From the NCBI GenBank assembly GCA_030710605.1, contig CP092868.1:29336011-29400010 (forward strand): a stretch of DNA of 64,000 nucleotides, given 5' to 3'. Shown one piece after another: positions 32,400 to 41,483 of the stretch. The notes under the pieces are model-generated. The model searched no databases, was not told the origin of the DNA, and was given only the letters and a program-made list of their open reading frames with translations. A program made the translations under genes and the position numbers. Position 1 is the stretch's first letter; each line of letters begins with the position of its first letter. This DNA is from Cordylochernes scorpioides. Taxonomy: Eukaryota > Arthropoda > Arachnida > Pseudoscorpiones > Chernetidae.

Positions 32400-32755
32400 T
32401 CTATCTTTTCGATATGAATAAATAATTAATTTTTAAAAAGTTGGGGAACTTTTTGATTCTACCTATCCTTGTATATATATTTTAAAATATCCAAAGCGTT
32501 AAGAATTTTGCATGGATAGCAAAATTTGAAGTATAAGAAGATTGAAATGTTGAATATTTTATGATTTTTAATATTATAAAAAAGAGATATATCTCTATAT
32601 ACATAAATTATTCTGACGTATGGTGGTGTCTTATTCATGTAGGAATTTATTATTTTTAATGTTTGTTGGTTCTTTAGACAATTTGGCAATTTAAGCAATT
32701 TTAATGATTATTCTAATCAATTTTTACAAAGGTAGAAAAGATATATAATAAAATA
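32400..32755. other. AT-rich DNA, nothing recognised
   Basis: No repeat or coding signature. Confidence 0.35.
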
Positions 32756-32757
32756 TA

Positions 32758-33190
32758 AAGTTGGTTGAAATCTTCTTGCAAGACGTAGAGCGTCATAACT
32801 AAAACTGGTTGAAATCTTCTTGCAAGACGTAGAGCGTCATAACCAAAACTGGTTGAAATCTTCTTGCAAGACGTAGAGCGTCATAACCAAAACTGGTTGA
32901 AATCTTCTTGCAAGGCGTAGAGCGTCATAACCAAAACTGGTTGAAATCTTCTTGCAAGGCGTAGAGCGTCATAACCAAAACTGGTTGAAATCTTTCTTGC
33001 AAGGCGTAGAGCGTCATAACCAAAACTGGTTGAAATCTTCTTGCAAAGCGTAGCGCGTCATAACCAAAACTGGTTGAAATCTTTCTTGCATGGCGTAGAG
33101 CGTCATAACCAAAACTGGTTGAAATCTTCTTGCAAGGCGTAGAGCGTCATAACCAAAACTGGTTGAAATCTTTCTTGCAAGGCATAGTGT
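32758..33190 (+). repeat. Minisatellite, about 10 units of 44-45 bp
   Basis: Unit: AAAACTGGTTGAAATCTTCT, TGCAAGGCGTAGAGCG, TCATAACC. Units differ by A/G at one site and by an extra T in some (CTTTCTTGC). There are no spacers, so it is not CRISPR-like, and the period is not a multiple of three. Confidence 0.9.
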
Positions 33191-33229
33191 AGGGGAATAT
33201 ATATATAGTTGTGTATGTGTACCAATTTC

Positions 33230-33385
33230 TTTAGCAAAGAAAGCTTCCCCACCTTGAGAGAGTTCTCCTCCAGACAAGGTCTTCACTCCTCAGTTCCACG
33301 CCGAGGAAGTACCTATAGATGTGTGTCTTGGTAGACATCAGAATGGTCAGGGCGTCATCGTCTAGGCCATGACTTGAAATTCGGT
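33230..33385 (-). pseudogene. LINE ORF2 C-terminus fragment
   Basis: The minus strand reads GLDDDALTILMSTKTHIYRY then FLGVELRSEDLVWRRTLSRW, homologous to the C-terminal block at 39560-39730 and 13922-14052. Confidence 0.7.
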
Positions 33386-33429
33386 TGTCTTATTTTTTAT
33401 GGTGTCTACGTTAATTTCTTCATATTTTA

Positions 33430-33600
33430 TGGTTTGGTTTTTATTAAGAAGGCGAGTCCACCTCCATCTTCCCGCTCACTATCTTTCCTTACAGTGATGT
33501 AACCAGGTATTTCAGGTTTTCATTGAACTTAGTTTCCTGAAGACATGCTATATCAATGTGATGTTTATACAGAAGTCTACTCAGCTCTCCTTCTGATTTC
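33430..33600 (-). pseudogene. LINE APE-type endonuclease N-terminal fragment
   Basis: The minus strand reads GELSRLLYKHHIDIACLQET then KFNENLKYLVTSL. I-x-x-LQET is the first catalytic motif of the apurinic-like endonuclease of LINE ORF2, where the Glu binds metal. Its frame breaks soon after. Confidence 0.65.
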
Positions 33601-33890
33601 TATTTATTGTTTTGAAAATAGAGCAATCCATAAATAAATCTCATATTAAAAGGCATATATTGCTTCAAAATCTAATTTATTTTACCGATATTTCAGTTGG
33701 CTAAACGCCAACCTTTATCAAGGTATTATAACATATTAATGTGTGTCAACAACAATGTGTGACGCTGAGTTTGTTGTTGACACACATTGATATGTTATAA
33801 TATCTTGATAAAGGTTGGCGTTTAGCCAACTGAAATATTGGTAAAATAAATGATATTTTGATCCAATATATGCCTTTTTTTTAAATTCTA
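33600..33890. repeat. F4 foldback with two well-kept hammerhead-like units
   Basis: Left arm, minus strand (33683-33728): stem I TACC with GGTA, core TTGATAA, stem II GGTTGGC with GCCAACT, GAA, ATAT, cleavage base C. Right arm, plus strand (33800-33846): stem I TATC with GGTA, same core, cleavage base T. The arms meet at AACAACAATGTGTGACGCTG. Confidence 0.75.
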
Positions 33891-33894
33891 TTTA

Positions 33895-34138
33895 TCTTTA
33901 AATTCCATGGAGCAACAAAGCCAGAAAAATTCTAACGTATATGGAGATTTATTGAAATTACTTTATTACAATGTCCATTTAATGGTATACAAGAGAGGAT
34001 GCAAATAGCCTAATTTACGTCAAATTAACATCTTGTAGTGCGTAATTAATGATTTAATTTTATATTCAAAACATGTTTTAATGAGTTCCATTTAAATTCT
34101 TATCCATTTTAACTATTTAGTCTATGTAATAGGCCTTA
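33895..34138. other. AT-rich DNA, nothing recognised
   Basis: No repeat or coding signature. Confidence 0.35.
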
Positions 34139-34142
34139 ATAT

Positions 34143-34641
34143 TGTCACGCGTGACCCATCCAGTTCTTCGCTACGACGCCGCTTCCTCCGTCGTGGATCA
34201 CCTACCCGGGCTCCCGTTGCTTTCCCACTGCAGCCCTACCCTGAAGATCACCCAAAGACCTCCTAGAACCATCACTCAAGAGGATCTCCTTTCCTCTGGC
34301 AGTATCTCTCGGCCTTACCACTGGTGGGGGGAAACGAGAGACTTACCAGAAGAGTAGCGACTATGGTGTTGGCGAGAGTAACAACAGCAACCGACATCAA
34401 GATTTCTAACACTCCTCCTTTGTCATTTCTACTACACATTACATATAACTAGAATAACATTCAACGGGTATTTACATTACGTTACCTCCTAGGGCCAATA
34501 TAAAAGTGTATTTACAAACATTTGCCCCAGGAAACAGGGCCACAGCAGTTGGCGATTCCCACACCAGTTTCAGATCGGAAATAGGCGAAAGCGCCATCTA
34601 ATGGCGGAGGTTGAAGGTATTTTCAGGCCTTATACGCGACA
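34143..34641 (+). repeat. Solo LTR, 499 bp
   Basis: Starts TGTCACGCGTGACCC and ends TACGCGACA; ATAT flanks both sides (34139-34142, 34642-34645). GC-richer than its surroundings. AATATAAAAGTG at about 34499 could be its TATA box. TGTCAC-type starts are common in Gypsy LTRs. No second LTR is nearby. Confidence 0.7.
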
Positions 34642-35124
34642 ATATTCATAGCAGTGTTCATGATAAGTCACAAGGCCTTTCTGGGTGTAGCACCTTTTAT
34701 TTCCACTAGAGAATCTATATAGCAGTTTTACAGATCTAAGTGTGTTTTACTCTAAAATGCTAAATTAAAACCAATACACATATTCTCTATAAGAGAAATT
34801 TCACTAATCTAATCTTATCAATCAATATTTGTTTTTAGATATATGTAAATATGATATGTATTACAAGATACAATACTAGGCTAACACCAGCTCACTAAAG
34901 TATAAACAAAGATATTAATTATGATGTGTTAGCGCGCCATCTATTATCAAATTTCGTAACTATTATAGAAGCCGGGAGCATATTGATCTAAAGAGACAAA
35001 GGTCGCCTCTCCCGTCAAAATAGACGTCAAAACTAGACGCCATCTATTGACCGTCACCGCAAACTAGCGGTCTCGGGTCAGTGACAAAGCCACAACACCA
35101 GCTTTGGCAAACTGAAAAGCGTCC

Positions 35125-35170
35125 ACCTAGAGACCATGGTTTCGGGCTAATGGCCCTCGTCAGTCTAGGT
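35125..35170 (-). ncRNA. Hammerhead ribozyme, type I, all consensus positions kept (F3)
   Basis: Minus strand: stem I ACCTAGA pairs perfectly with TCTAGGT (7 bp). Core CTGACGA. Stem II GGGC with GCCC around CATTA. GAA, palindromic stem III ACCATGGT, cleavage base C (a GTC triplet, the usual site). Every invariant base is present; position 7 is variable. This is the best ribozyme candidate in the window. Confidence 0.85.
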
Positions 35171-35345
35171 CGGACTTTTGACGGGAGAGGCGACCTTTGT
35201 CTCTTTAGATCAATATCCTCCCGGCAAAATTTCCATCTATATTTTAGCCATAGATTTGGCCCAGCCACTTTGCCAGCTAACACCTCTTTGGCAGATTGTC
35301 AAGATTTCATTATATCCCGTGTGGATCTTATGGAATAAAGTCCGC

Positions 35346-35390
35346 CCTTGACTGACGAGGGCCATTAGCCCGAAACCATGGTTTCTAGGT
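35346..35390 (+). ncRNA. Hammerhead ribozyme, type I (F3), inverted partner
   Basis: Stem I CCTTGA with TCTAGG (one mismatch), core CTGACGA, stem II GGGC with GCCC, GAA, ACCATGGT, cleavage base T. Confidence 0.78.
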
Positions 35391-35739
35391 GGACGCTTTT
35401 CAGTTTGCCAAAGCTGGTGTTGTGGCTTTGTCACCGACCCGAGACCGCTAGTTTGCGGCGACGGTCAATAGATGGCGTCTAGTTTTGACGTCTATTTTGA
35501 CCGGAGAAGCGACCTTTGTCTCTTTAGATTATAAAAGCGTATGATTTAAAAAAAATTCTACTGGCCTTACTGCAATGAAAAACTCCATTCCTAAATAAAA
35601 TTTTTCCATTGCAGTAAGATCAGTACAAATTGCTTATTTTTAAAAAAGAATCATATGCTTCTATAATAGTTTCGAAAGATATTAATATTGATGAAAAGAT
35701 AATCAAAACAGAATAATTCTTTCATTTGTCAAAAAAGAG

Positions 35740-36310
35740 ATGAAAAATAGAAGAAGAAGAAAACGGTCAGGCATTTTAAATGATGAAAAAACATTTCCTG
35801 TCTGCTCAAATGAACATTCAAATATAACAAAGCGCCATCTATCTGAATTAATAATAACTAAACGTTGATTTAATTTTATTACAGAGTATTGGACAAATCA
35901 AATTTTAGTTAACATTTATACCAAAGATGGCACTGGGTCATCTTCAAATGTGTAGGATTGTTACGTGATGTGTTGGTGTGGCTTGTGGAAAGGCTGCTCT
36001 GATAAAATTATAATTAAAATTAATTCATTTAAAGCCAGAAATATAGAAATAGAAAAGAAGCAACGGTTGAAGTAACGGCCGTCGGAGTTAGCCTAGATGT
36101 TTACCGCGAGTGGCCAGAGTCTCTGATGACGTCCCGCGCGCATGCGTAGTCAGGTTGACGCTCGCGGTTGTCGAGGCCGTCCTAGTTCGCGCTCGCTGAA
36201 GCAAAGTGTAGTCGCCACAAAGGCTTATTTGAGTAGTTAGGTAATGTCTTATTTAACATTGAAAATGCCTGACCTTTTTCTTCTTCTCCTCTTTTTTGAC
36301 ATCTTTTATT
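35740..36310. repeat. Inverted-repeat element with a CpG-rich, promoter-like centre
   Basis: About 70-bp inverted arms (GAAGAAAACGGTCAGGCATT near 35755; AATGCCTGACCTTTTTCTTC near 36265). The centre at 36080-36220 is CpG-rich, with TGACGTC (CRE-like, 36128-36134) and GCGCATGCGT (NRF1-like, about 36138). A direct repeat of the right arm lies at 36455-36520. Confidence 0.5.
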
Positions 36311-36540
36311 TGATCTTAATATTCTGAGAAATCGAATATTGTTTACATGTATTAGTGTTAGCGTAACACATTACATCAGTTATCATGTGTAATTTCAGTG
36401 AAAATAATAAAGCCATCCATACAATGCCTAAATGATTCAATTTTAGAGCAAACTTCATGAGTAGTTATTTGAGTAATCAGGTAATGTCTTATTCAACATA
36501 TACATTTACAATGCCTGACTTTTTGATTATCTTTTTTCAC
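36310..36540. repeat. R8 repeat (GTTAGCGTAACACATTACAT)
   Basis: ATTCTGAGAAATCGAATATT through GTTAGCGTAACACATTACAT and CAGTTATCATGT recurs at 38310-38460. Class unknown. Confidence 0.5.
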
Positions 36541-36565
36541 CTATATTTTGGCACATAAATATATA

Positions 36566-37872
36566 TAGGTATGTCCCATAAGTTCCCGGACTGGGTCCAT
36601 AAAAAAAAGGTAAGATTTTTAAAAAAAATTTTTATTAAAACTTTTCAAAGTAATCCCCCCTTGCTTCAACGCACCAGCGCCATCGTTTCTACCAATTGTC
36701 GAAACAGTTTTTATAAGCCTCTTTTGGAATGCTCTTCAATGCTAACGGCGATTTTTCTATTATTTCATCCCTGGTGTCAAAATGTCTTCCTTTTAGAACT
36801 GCTTTAAGTTTGGGGAACAGGAAAAAGTCATTTGGTGCGATGTCTGGGAAATAGGGTGGTTGAAGTAGGATTTGTGTCCCGTTTTTCGCCAAAAAGCTTG
36901 TCATCAAGTGCGCTGTGTGAGGGCGAGCATTGTCATGGTGTAGGATCAAGCCACCATTAGTCCATTTTTCTGGCCTTTTTTTTCGAATCGCTTCCCTTAG
37001 ACGGCGAAGAATGCCCAAATACATTTCCTTAATAACTGTTTGGCCTGCAGGAAGATACTCGTGATGAACAATGCCCTTGTTATCCAAAAAAACGACCAGC
37101 AACACCTTGTTTCTGGATTTCAATATCCTGGATTTTTTGGGTCTAGGCTCACCCTGACCTCTCCACTCGGCAGATTGACGCTTGGTTTCAGGGTCATAGC
37201 CATAGACCCATGTCTCATCGCCTGTGATTATCTTGTCTTTCCATTCCGGATCCGTTCTTGTCATTTTAAACATGTCTTCACAGGTTGAAAGCCGACACAG
37301 ATTTTGCTCATTAGTGAGGAATCTTGGGATGCATTTTGCAGGAGTCTTTTTGAGCTTCAAATCTTCGGTTACGATCTTTCCAATCGTTGTTTTAGAGATG
37401 CCTGTGTCTTGCTCTAGCTCCAGCAAAGTGGTTCGAGGATTTTCATTTATCAAATCGGTGATTTTTTGCACATTTTATCAGTACTTTGAAATTTTGAGCG
37501 TCCTTGACGAGGAGCATCTTCAATGGAAATTCGGCCAGCTTTAAATCTAGAATGCCATTCAAAAACAATTGTTCTCTTTGGGGAATGCTTTATTAAGCAT
37601 TTAAAAAGTTTCGGTTGCTGATATTTGAAGTTTCACACAAAATTCTATGCAAATCATCTGCTTCAATTTTCGTTCCATCGTAAAATCGCCGCAGCGCTAT
37701 GTGTAACCTTTAAATAAATTAGAATAACTTTGGGGCGCGTGCACGTACCGCCTCGATATTGGTACCACCGTGTAGCCAGATATTTTTTCTATAATAAACA
37801 GTCAAATTCATTTACATTTTTCATTTATTTATTTTTTATGGACCCAGTCCGGGAACTTATGGGACATACCTT
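36566..37872 (-). mobile_element. Mariner element (DD34D) with matched ends
   Basis: AGGTATGTCCCATAAGTTCC at the left and its inverse at 37851-37871; matching continues through GGACTGGGTCCATAAAAAA. TA-rich flanks fit TA insertion. It carries one frameshifted transposase. Confidence 0.9.
36689..37690 (-). pseudogene. Mariner transposase with N-terminal frameshifts
   Basis: The main frame (37471 to 36689, 260 codons) covers the second HTH (TTLLELEQDTGISKTTIGKI) and the catalytic domain: IITGDETWVYGYDP (first Asp), LILHHDNARPHTAH (second Asp) and FPDIAPNDFFLFP (third Asp). Thirty-four residues lie between the last two, the mariner DD34D spacing. The first HTH is encoded upstream (37690 to about 37480; WHSRFKAGRISIEDAPRQGR) in other frames, interrupted by a stop and at least one frameshift near 37470-37480. 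The C-terminus ends at KNCFDNW with a stop, somewhat short. Not functional as it stands. Confidence 0.88.
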
Positions 37873-38280
37873 GTATATATGTTATATAAAAATATTATTT
37901 TATTTTAAATTTTAATTTCATAGATTCAAATGCTCTGCTAAATCGACCGCCAGAGGTCACTCTTCCACTATAAAAACTCTTTGTTGTTTTATCCCAATGG
38001 CCGGCTCAAAACTTTTGTACATTATGTAAATAATCTTTTGTTTTCCTTATTCTATTCGCCTTAAGCCAGGCATTACTTTTATCAAACCATGTTTTTCATA
38101 TATACCATAAGTTCAATTAAATCTATTTTGATAACTGATTTCATTTAATCATTGCCACAACTGCTCAACAAATATCTCTGTTCTCAAAATAATCAGCGTC
38201 AAGTATTAATTCTATATAACTAATTATCAAATATCAAACAGAAATCTCATTAATCTTTATTTATAACATATATGTATATA
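37873..38280 (+). repeat. Solo-LTR-like repeat (TGTTATAT family), copy 6
   Basis: Starts TGTTATATAAAAATATT directly beside the mariner end. Contains CACTATAAAAACTC, CCTTAAGCCAGGCATTAC. Ends TTATAACATATATG. Confidence 0.65.
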
Positions 38281-38309
38281 GAAATCTTATCTGATCTTAT
38301 TATTCTGAG

Positions 38310-38460
38310 AAAGAGATTAATCTAATTTGCTCTTCTTTTTTTATCATCATTTATGTTTTTGTTTACATTCATAGGCTAATGTTAGCGTAACACATTACAT
38401 CAGTTATCATGTAAAATTGTTAGTGTAAATAATCAAGCCATTTCATAAAATACCTATATT
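38310..38460. repeat. R8 repeat, second copy
   Basis: TTATTCTGAGAAAGAG and GTTAGCGTAACACATTACAT, as at 36310-36540. Confidence 0.5.
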
Positions 38461-38795
38461 ATTTAATTTTATAGAGAAAATCTTATCAATTCAGATTATA
38501 TTCTTCCTTTCAAACTAATTTGTTTTTTAAAAAAAGCATACGATATTTCTCAAAATAGTTCGAAATAGTTAGCGATGAAGTTTACCATTATCTAATTGCG
38601 TTTTCCAACACCACGATAGGTCTTCATTCATGATATAAGCCTATTAGTAGAACCTATTAGTATTCAGATGATTATGCAAATTTCTATTATGGAAGTTGTA
38701 GCAATTGCCACGCAAAATGGCGATTTAGGAGTTAACTCCTTATAACACGGGAAGCTCAAGGTTAAATTCATAGATGATTCTCATCCAATTTAAAT

Positions 38796-38882
38796 GAATT
38801 TTACTTTTTCGTTGAATTTTACTTTTTCGTTGAATTTTACTTTTTCGTTGAATTTTACTCTTTCATTGAATTTTACTTAATG
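38796..38882 (+). repeat. Short tandem repeat, 18 bp x 4-5
   Basis: GAATTTTACTTTTTCGTT repeats head to tail, with the last units diverged (CTCTTTCATT). Confidence 0.85.
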
Positions 38883-39139
38883 GAATATACTAAAAGAAAA
38901 AATATCCCATATATAAATCTAATTTAGATGGAAATTTTGCTCGGAGGAAATTGATCTAAAAAAAGCAGAGTGCTTTTCTCCCGTTTTTTTAAATAAATCT
39001 AATGATTTTTTAAATAAATATAATAAATCTGTAGAATTTTTATAAAGAAAAATTATAAAAAATTGTAATGTCTTTTTATTTAAACCTGATAACACTATTG
39101 ATATTAAGGCTTCAATTAATGATTATAGAAAATAAAGAG

Positions 39140-39335
39140 GTGTATATACACTCATGTAAAAAAAACTTATGGAAGTGGAAATTCTTCGAAGGTGACAGAG
39201 ACAATTTTATTTATACTTGGTTATTTCGTATGTCTTCAATGAAGGTCAATATAATATCTTTCAGAGTTATTGTCTCAATCCCAATATACATGCTAATAGG
39301 TACAACTTTTTAAAGTTTTGTCTATGAGTGTAAAT
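39140..39335 (-). repeat. Single unit of the 110-bp satellite between inverted ends
   Basis: TACACTCATGTAAAAAAAAC at the left and GTTTTGTCTATGAGTGTA at the right flank one unit (CTTTCAGAGTTATTGTCT, ATATACATGCTAATAGG). This could be the non-expanded form of the Tc1-like MITE whose unit makes the large arrays. Confidence 0.75.
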
Positions 39336-39559
39336 ACTCCAATATAACGCCATATCAGTTCAAGAATTGTTTAAGTTACGAGTATAAAGTTGAACATATT
39401 GAAACGATGGGTAGGACATACATTTAAAGCTCAATTTATTTTTTGACAATTAAAAATTATTTATTGTCTTCTAGACAATGTTACACAGATTCAATCAAAG
39501 AGAGAGAGAGAAATATATTACATATAGGAAGAAGAAGATATGTACATATATGATACAAA

Positions 39560-40290
39560 ATAATTCACAAGATGATGATGGGGGATGAAGGAAGGAAACC
39601 ACAGCACTGGAGGGTCCTGGACCAGGCGATGAGTGGGTCCTCCACTGCTTCTCCGAGCCCAACCTGGACAAAGTGGCGATATATTCGCAACTTTGCTGAC
39701 GCCAGGATGGAAAGGGCGTCGTCCTCAAGGCCGGACCCGCCGAAGAGCCAGACCTGCAGGTCAGGGGGCCGCCCTATGATGTTGAAGGCCTCTCTGATGA
39801 GAGGCCTAATGGAGCGGCAGCACCAGTAACGGTGGCCGAGGGAGCGGCCGACCGAGGCAGGATGGGCCGGATGGGGCAGGGCGTGGAGGGCCAACTTGAG
39901 GGCCGCGTCGGCCTCGTGGCCCGAGAAGGTGCAGCGCCGCAGCGAGGCCCAGTCGATCCTGGATGGTGGGCGACCATCTCGAGGTGAACCTTGAGCTGGG
40001 CGTGGCGGCGAGGCGCGGGCGATCCAGGGCCCGTCGGGCCGAGCGGGTCGTGAGGCCGTTGAGGAACGGCGTGGCCGTCCCGCGCAGCACCACGGCCGAA
40101 TCTAATGTTGAGGATGTAGACTCCGCCCCGAAGCCCACGGCGTTCTCGGAGGTCAGCCTCCGGCAGAAGGCGCCCAGGGCCGCGGCGTCAGCCAGGGCCG
40201 AGCGCGTAGGGCGGGCGATGAGGTGGTCCTCCACGATGAGGTCCCGGACTCTGGCTCCGCGCCAGCTCAATTTATTGCTTAAGTCGCTGA
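39560..40290 (-). pseudogene. GC-rich LINE ORF2 3' end
   Basis: This 0.7-kb block is far more GC-rich than its surroundings. Minus-strand frames, with a shift near 39890, read LGAFCRRLTSENAVGFGAES, HEADAALKLALHALPHPAHP, RYWCCRSIRPLIREAF, LQVWLFGGSGLEDDALSILA and KLRIYRHFVQVGLGEAVEDP. The last blocks match the LINE ORF2 C-termini at 13922 and 33230. The strong base-composition contrast suggests a family with its own codon bias or recent arrival. RT and endonuclease are absent. Confidence 0.7.
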
Positions 40291-40319
40291 TTTAACAATA
40301 GATGTTCTTTTTTTTTCTA

Positions 40320-40583
40320 ATATGGTTAATACACATATAAATCAAAATTCGAAACTATTTTAAACGCGTTAAATTCTTTTTGATATTAAACAATTTCTAC
40401 TGCCCTTATTGCCATGGAAAAATTAAAGGGAGGGTCTGGCTCATCAGTGGTGAACCCTCACAGCGGTTTCGCCAGTTTAATCTACCATACCGCTGTTATA
40501 TTGCATTTTTGGAACTTCCTTTCATAGTGATACTGTTGCTACACTCTTGGAATGGGTATTTTAGATGAAATATGGACATAAGC
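40320..40583 (-). repeat. S1-B copy, left of LTR element
   Basis: The minus-strand S1-B core is complete: AGCGGT, A, TGGTAGA, CTGGC, GAA, ACCGCT, TTCACCA, CTGATGA, GCCAG (about 40430-40500). The extra helix is partly mismatched (GTGAGGG with CCCTCCC). Confidence 0.75.
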
Positions 40584-40587
40584 TTCA

Positions 40588-41040
40588 TGACAAAAGTTAC
40601 TATTTACGGGTTAACACACAAATACAATATACTAGGGCCTACAGTAAGAGTAACTTAAACACAGAAAAAAACGTGGACTCAAAAGTACAACACCAACAAA
40701 AAAAAGTAAATAATAAATCACAATTTGTAAAATAAAATAAAAAACAGTACTTAGCTTTATTGCTGCTTAGGTAGGGATCGGACCGGGGTTACACAGGTAT
40801 GCGCCGAGATTGCCAGACAAGGATATAACACGCAGAGAACACTTTAAGTGTCTCCACACGAATCCACCACTCTGGCCTCGACTCATACCATAGCCCACTT
40901 TATATACAAACATGGCCACATTCGTCCAATGAGAATGCGGGAGAGATTTGTTCACAAACAAACGAAAACATAAATTCTTTCCACTAAAACCTGAGATAAG
41001 ATATGATAAGATTGCAAATATTTGTCAATATAATTTGACA
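40588..41040 (-). repeat. 3' LTR (left copy)
   Basis: TG...CA ends. It differs from the right LTR by one base that I can see (TTTGTAAAAT versus TTTGTTAAAT), implying recent insertion. Confidence 0.92.
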
Positions 41041-41483
41041 AAAGGTATCTTTCCAAAAAAAAAAAAAACTAACAAATCTACCAAACATTCCCATTGTCCC
41101 GTAAGGAAAACCTCCCGCTGTTCGGGAGGAAAAAAGCTCACGGGAGCCATGTTATAAAGAAACAAACAAAAAAAAACTAAAGAGAGGAGAAGTAGGCATC
41201 CGGGTCGTTCCATAAAGGCGCCTTCCATCTTGCTCCTCCCAAAAGAAACTTGAAAAAAAAAAAATCTGCGCAAACTACGTGAGTTACCATGAGTGATTAC
41301 CAAACACACATATATAATATGCTTTAGCAGACAGAGTTTAATGGGGGACCAAATAAGCTCTCATCTGGGACCGGCTGGGTATGTTAGGTAGAGACTTAGG
41401 GTATTGACAGACGCTCACTTGATGAGAAACCGAACGATCCAATTCCATTCAGTTCTCTCAAGTCCAAGAGCTAAAAGCTCTTC
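41041..41483 (-). other. LTR element 3' non-coding region
   Basis: Between the ORF stop and the 3' LTR. It contains a short hairpin CCTCCCGCTG-TTC-GGGAGG and A-rich runs. No clear polypur­ine tract abuts the LTR. Confidence 0.5.

Larger units (their letters stand above)
31990..32400 (-). mobile_element. Penelope-like element 3' remnant with hammerheads at both ends
   Basis: A minus-strand GIY-YIG fragment is followed by its 3' tail with a minus-strand hammerhead (32013-32054). At the 5' side it is joined to an inverted tail with a plus-strand hammerhead (32292-32333) and ATGAATGCCGGCCAGGCAAC. A 5'-truncated copy joined to an inverted tail is a known Penelope insertion form. Related tails: 49845, 59595, 60595. 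Confidence 0.85.
34975..35528. mobile_element. F3 hammerhead element, inverted arms
   Basis: Two arms of about 200 bp are inverted copies: AGAGACAAAGGTCGCCTCTC, GACGCCATCTATTGACCGTC, GACAAAGCCACAACACCAGC, then a hammerhead in each arm. 35171-35340 is the unpaired centre. No coding frame. Confidence 0.75.
34925..35690. repeat. S1-B foldback interrupted by an F3 element
   Basis: S1-B 3' ends (TTAGCGCGCCATCTATTATC at the left; AGTTTCGAAAG at the right) flank the F3 element at about 34975-35528. Confidence 0.65.

Noticed and set aside
32758-33190. CRISPR-like array
   Set aside because: The 44-bp units are contiguous with no spacers, in an animal genome full of transposons. It is a minisatellite.
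33014-33286. 90-codon frame ending in repeated FQPVLVMT peptides
   Set aside because: It is the minisatellite read in shifting frames, joined to a LINE fragment in the wrong frame.
39572-40295. Plus-strand frames in the GC-rich block
   Set aside because: Antisense shadows; the minus strand matches LINE ORF2 C-termini found elsewhere in the window.
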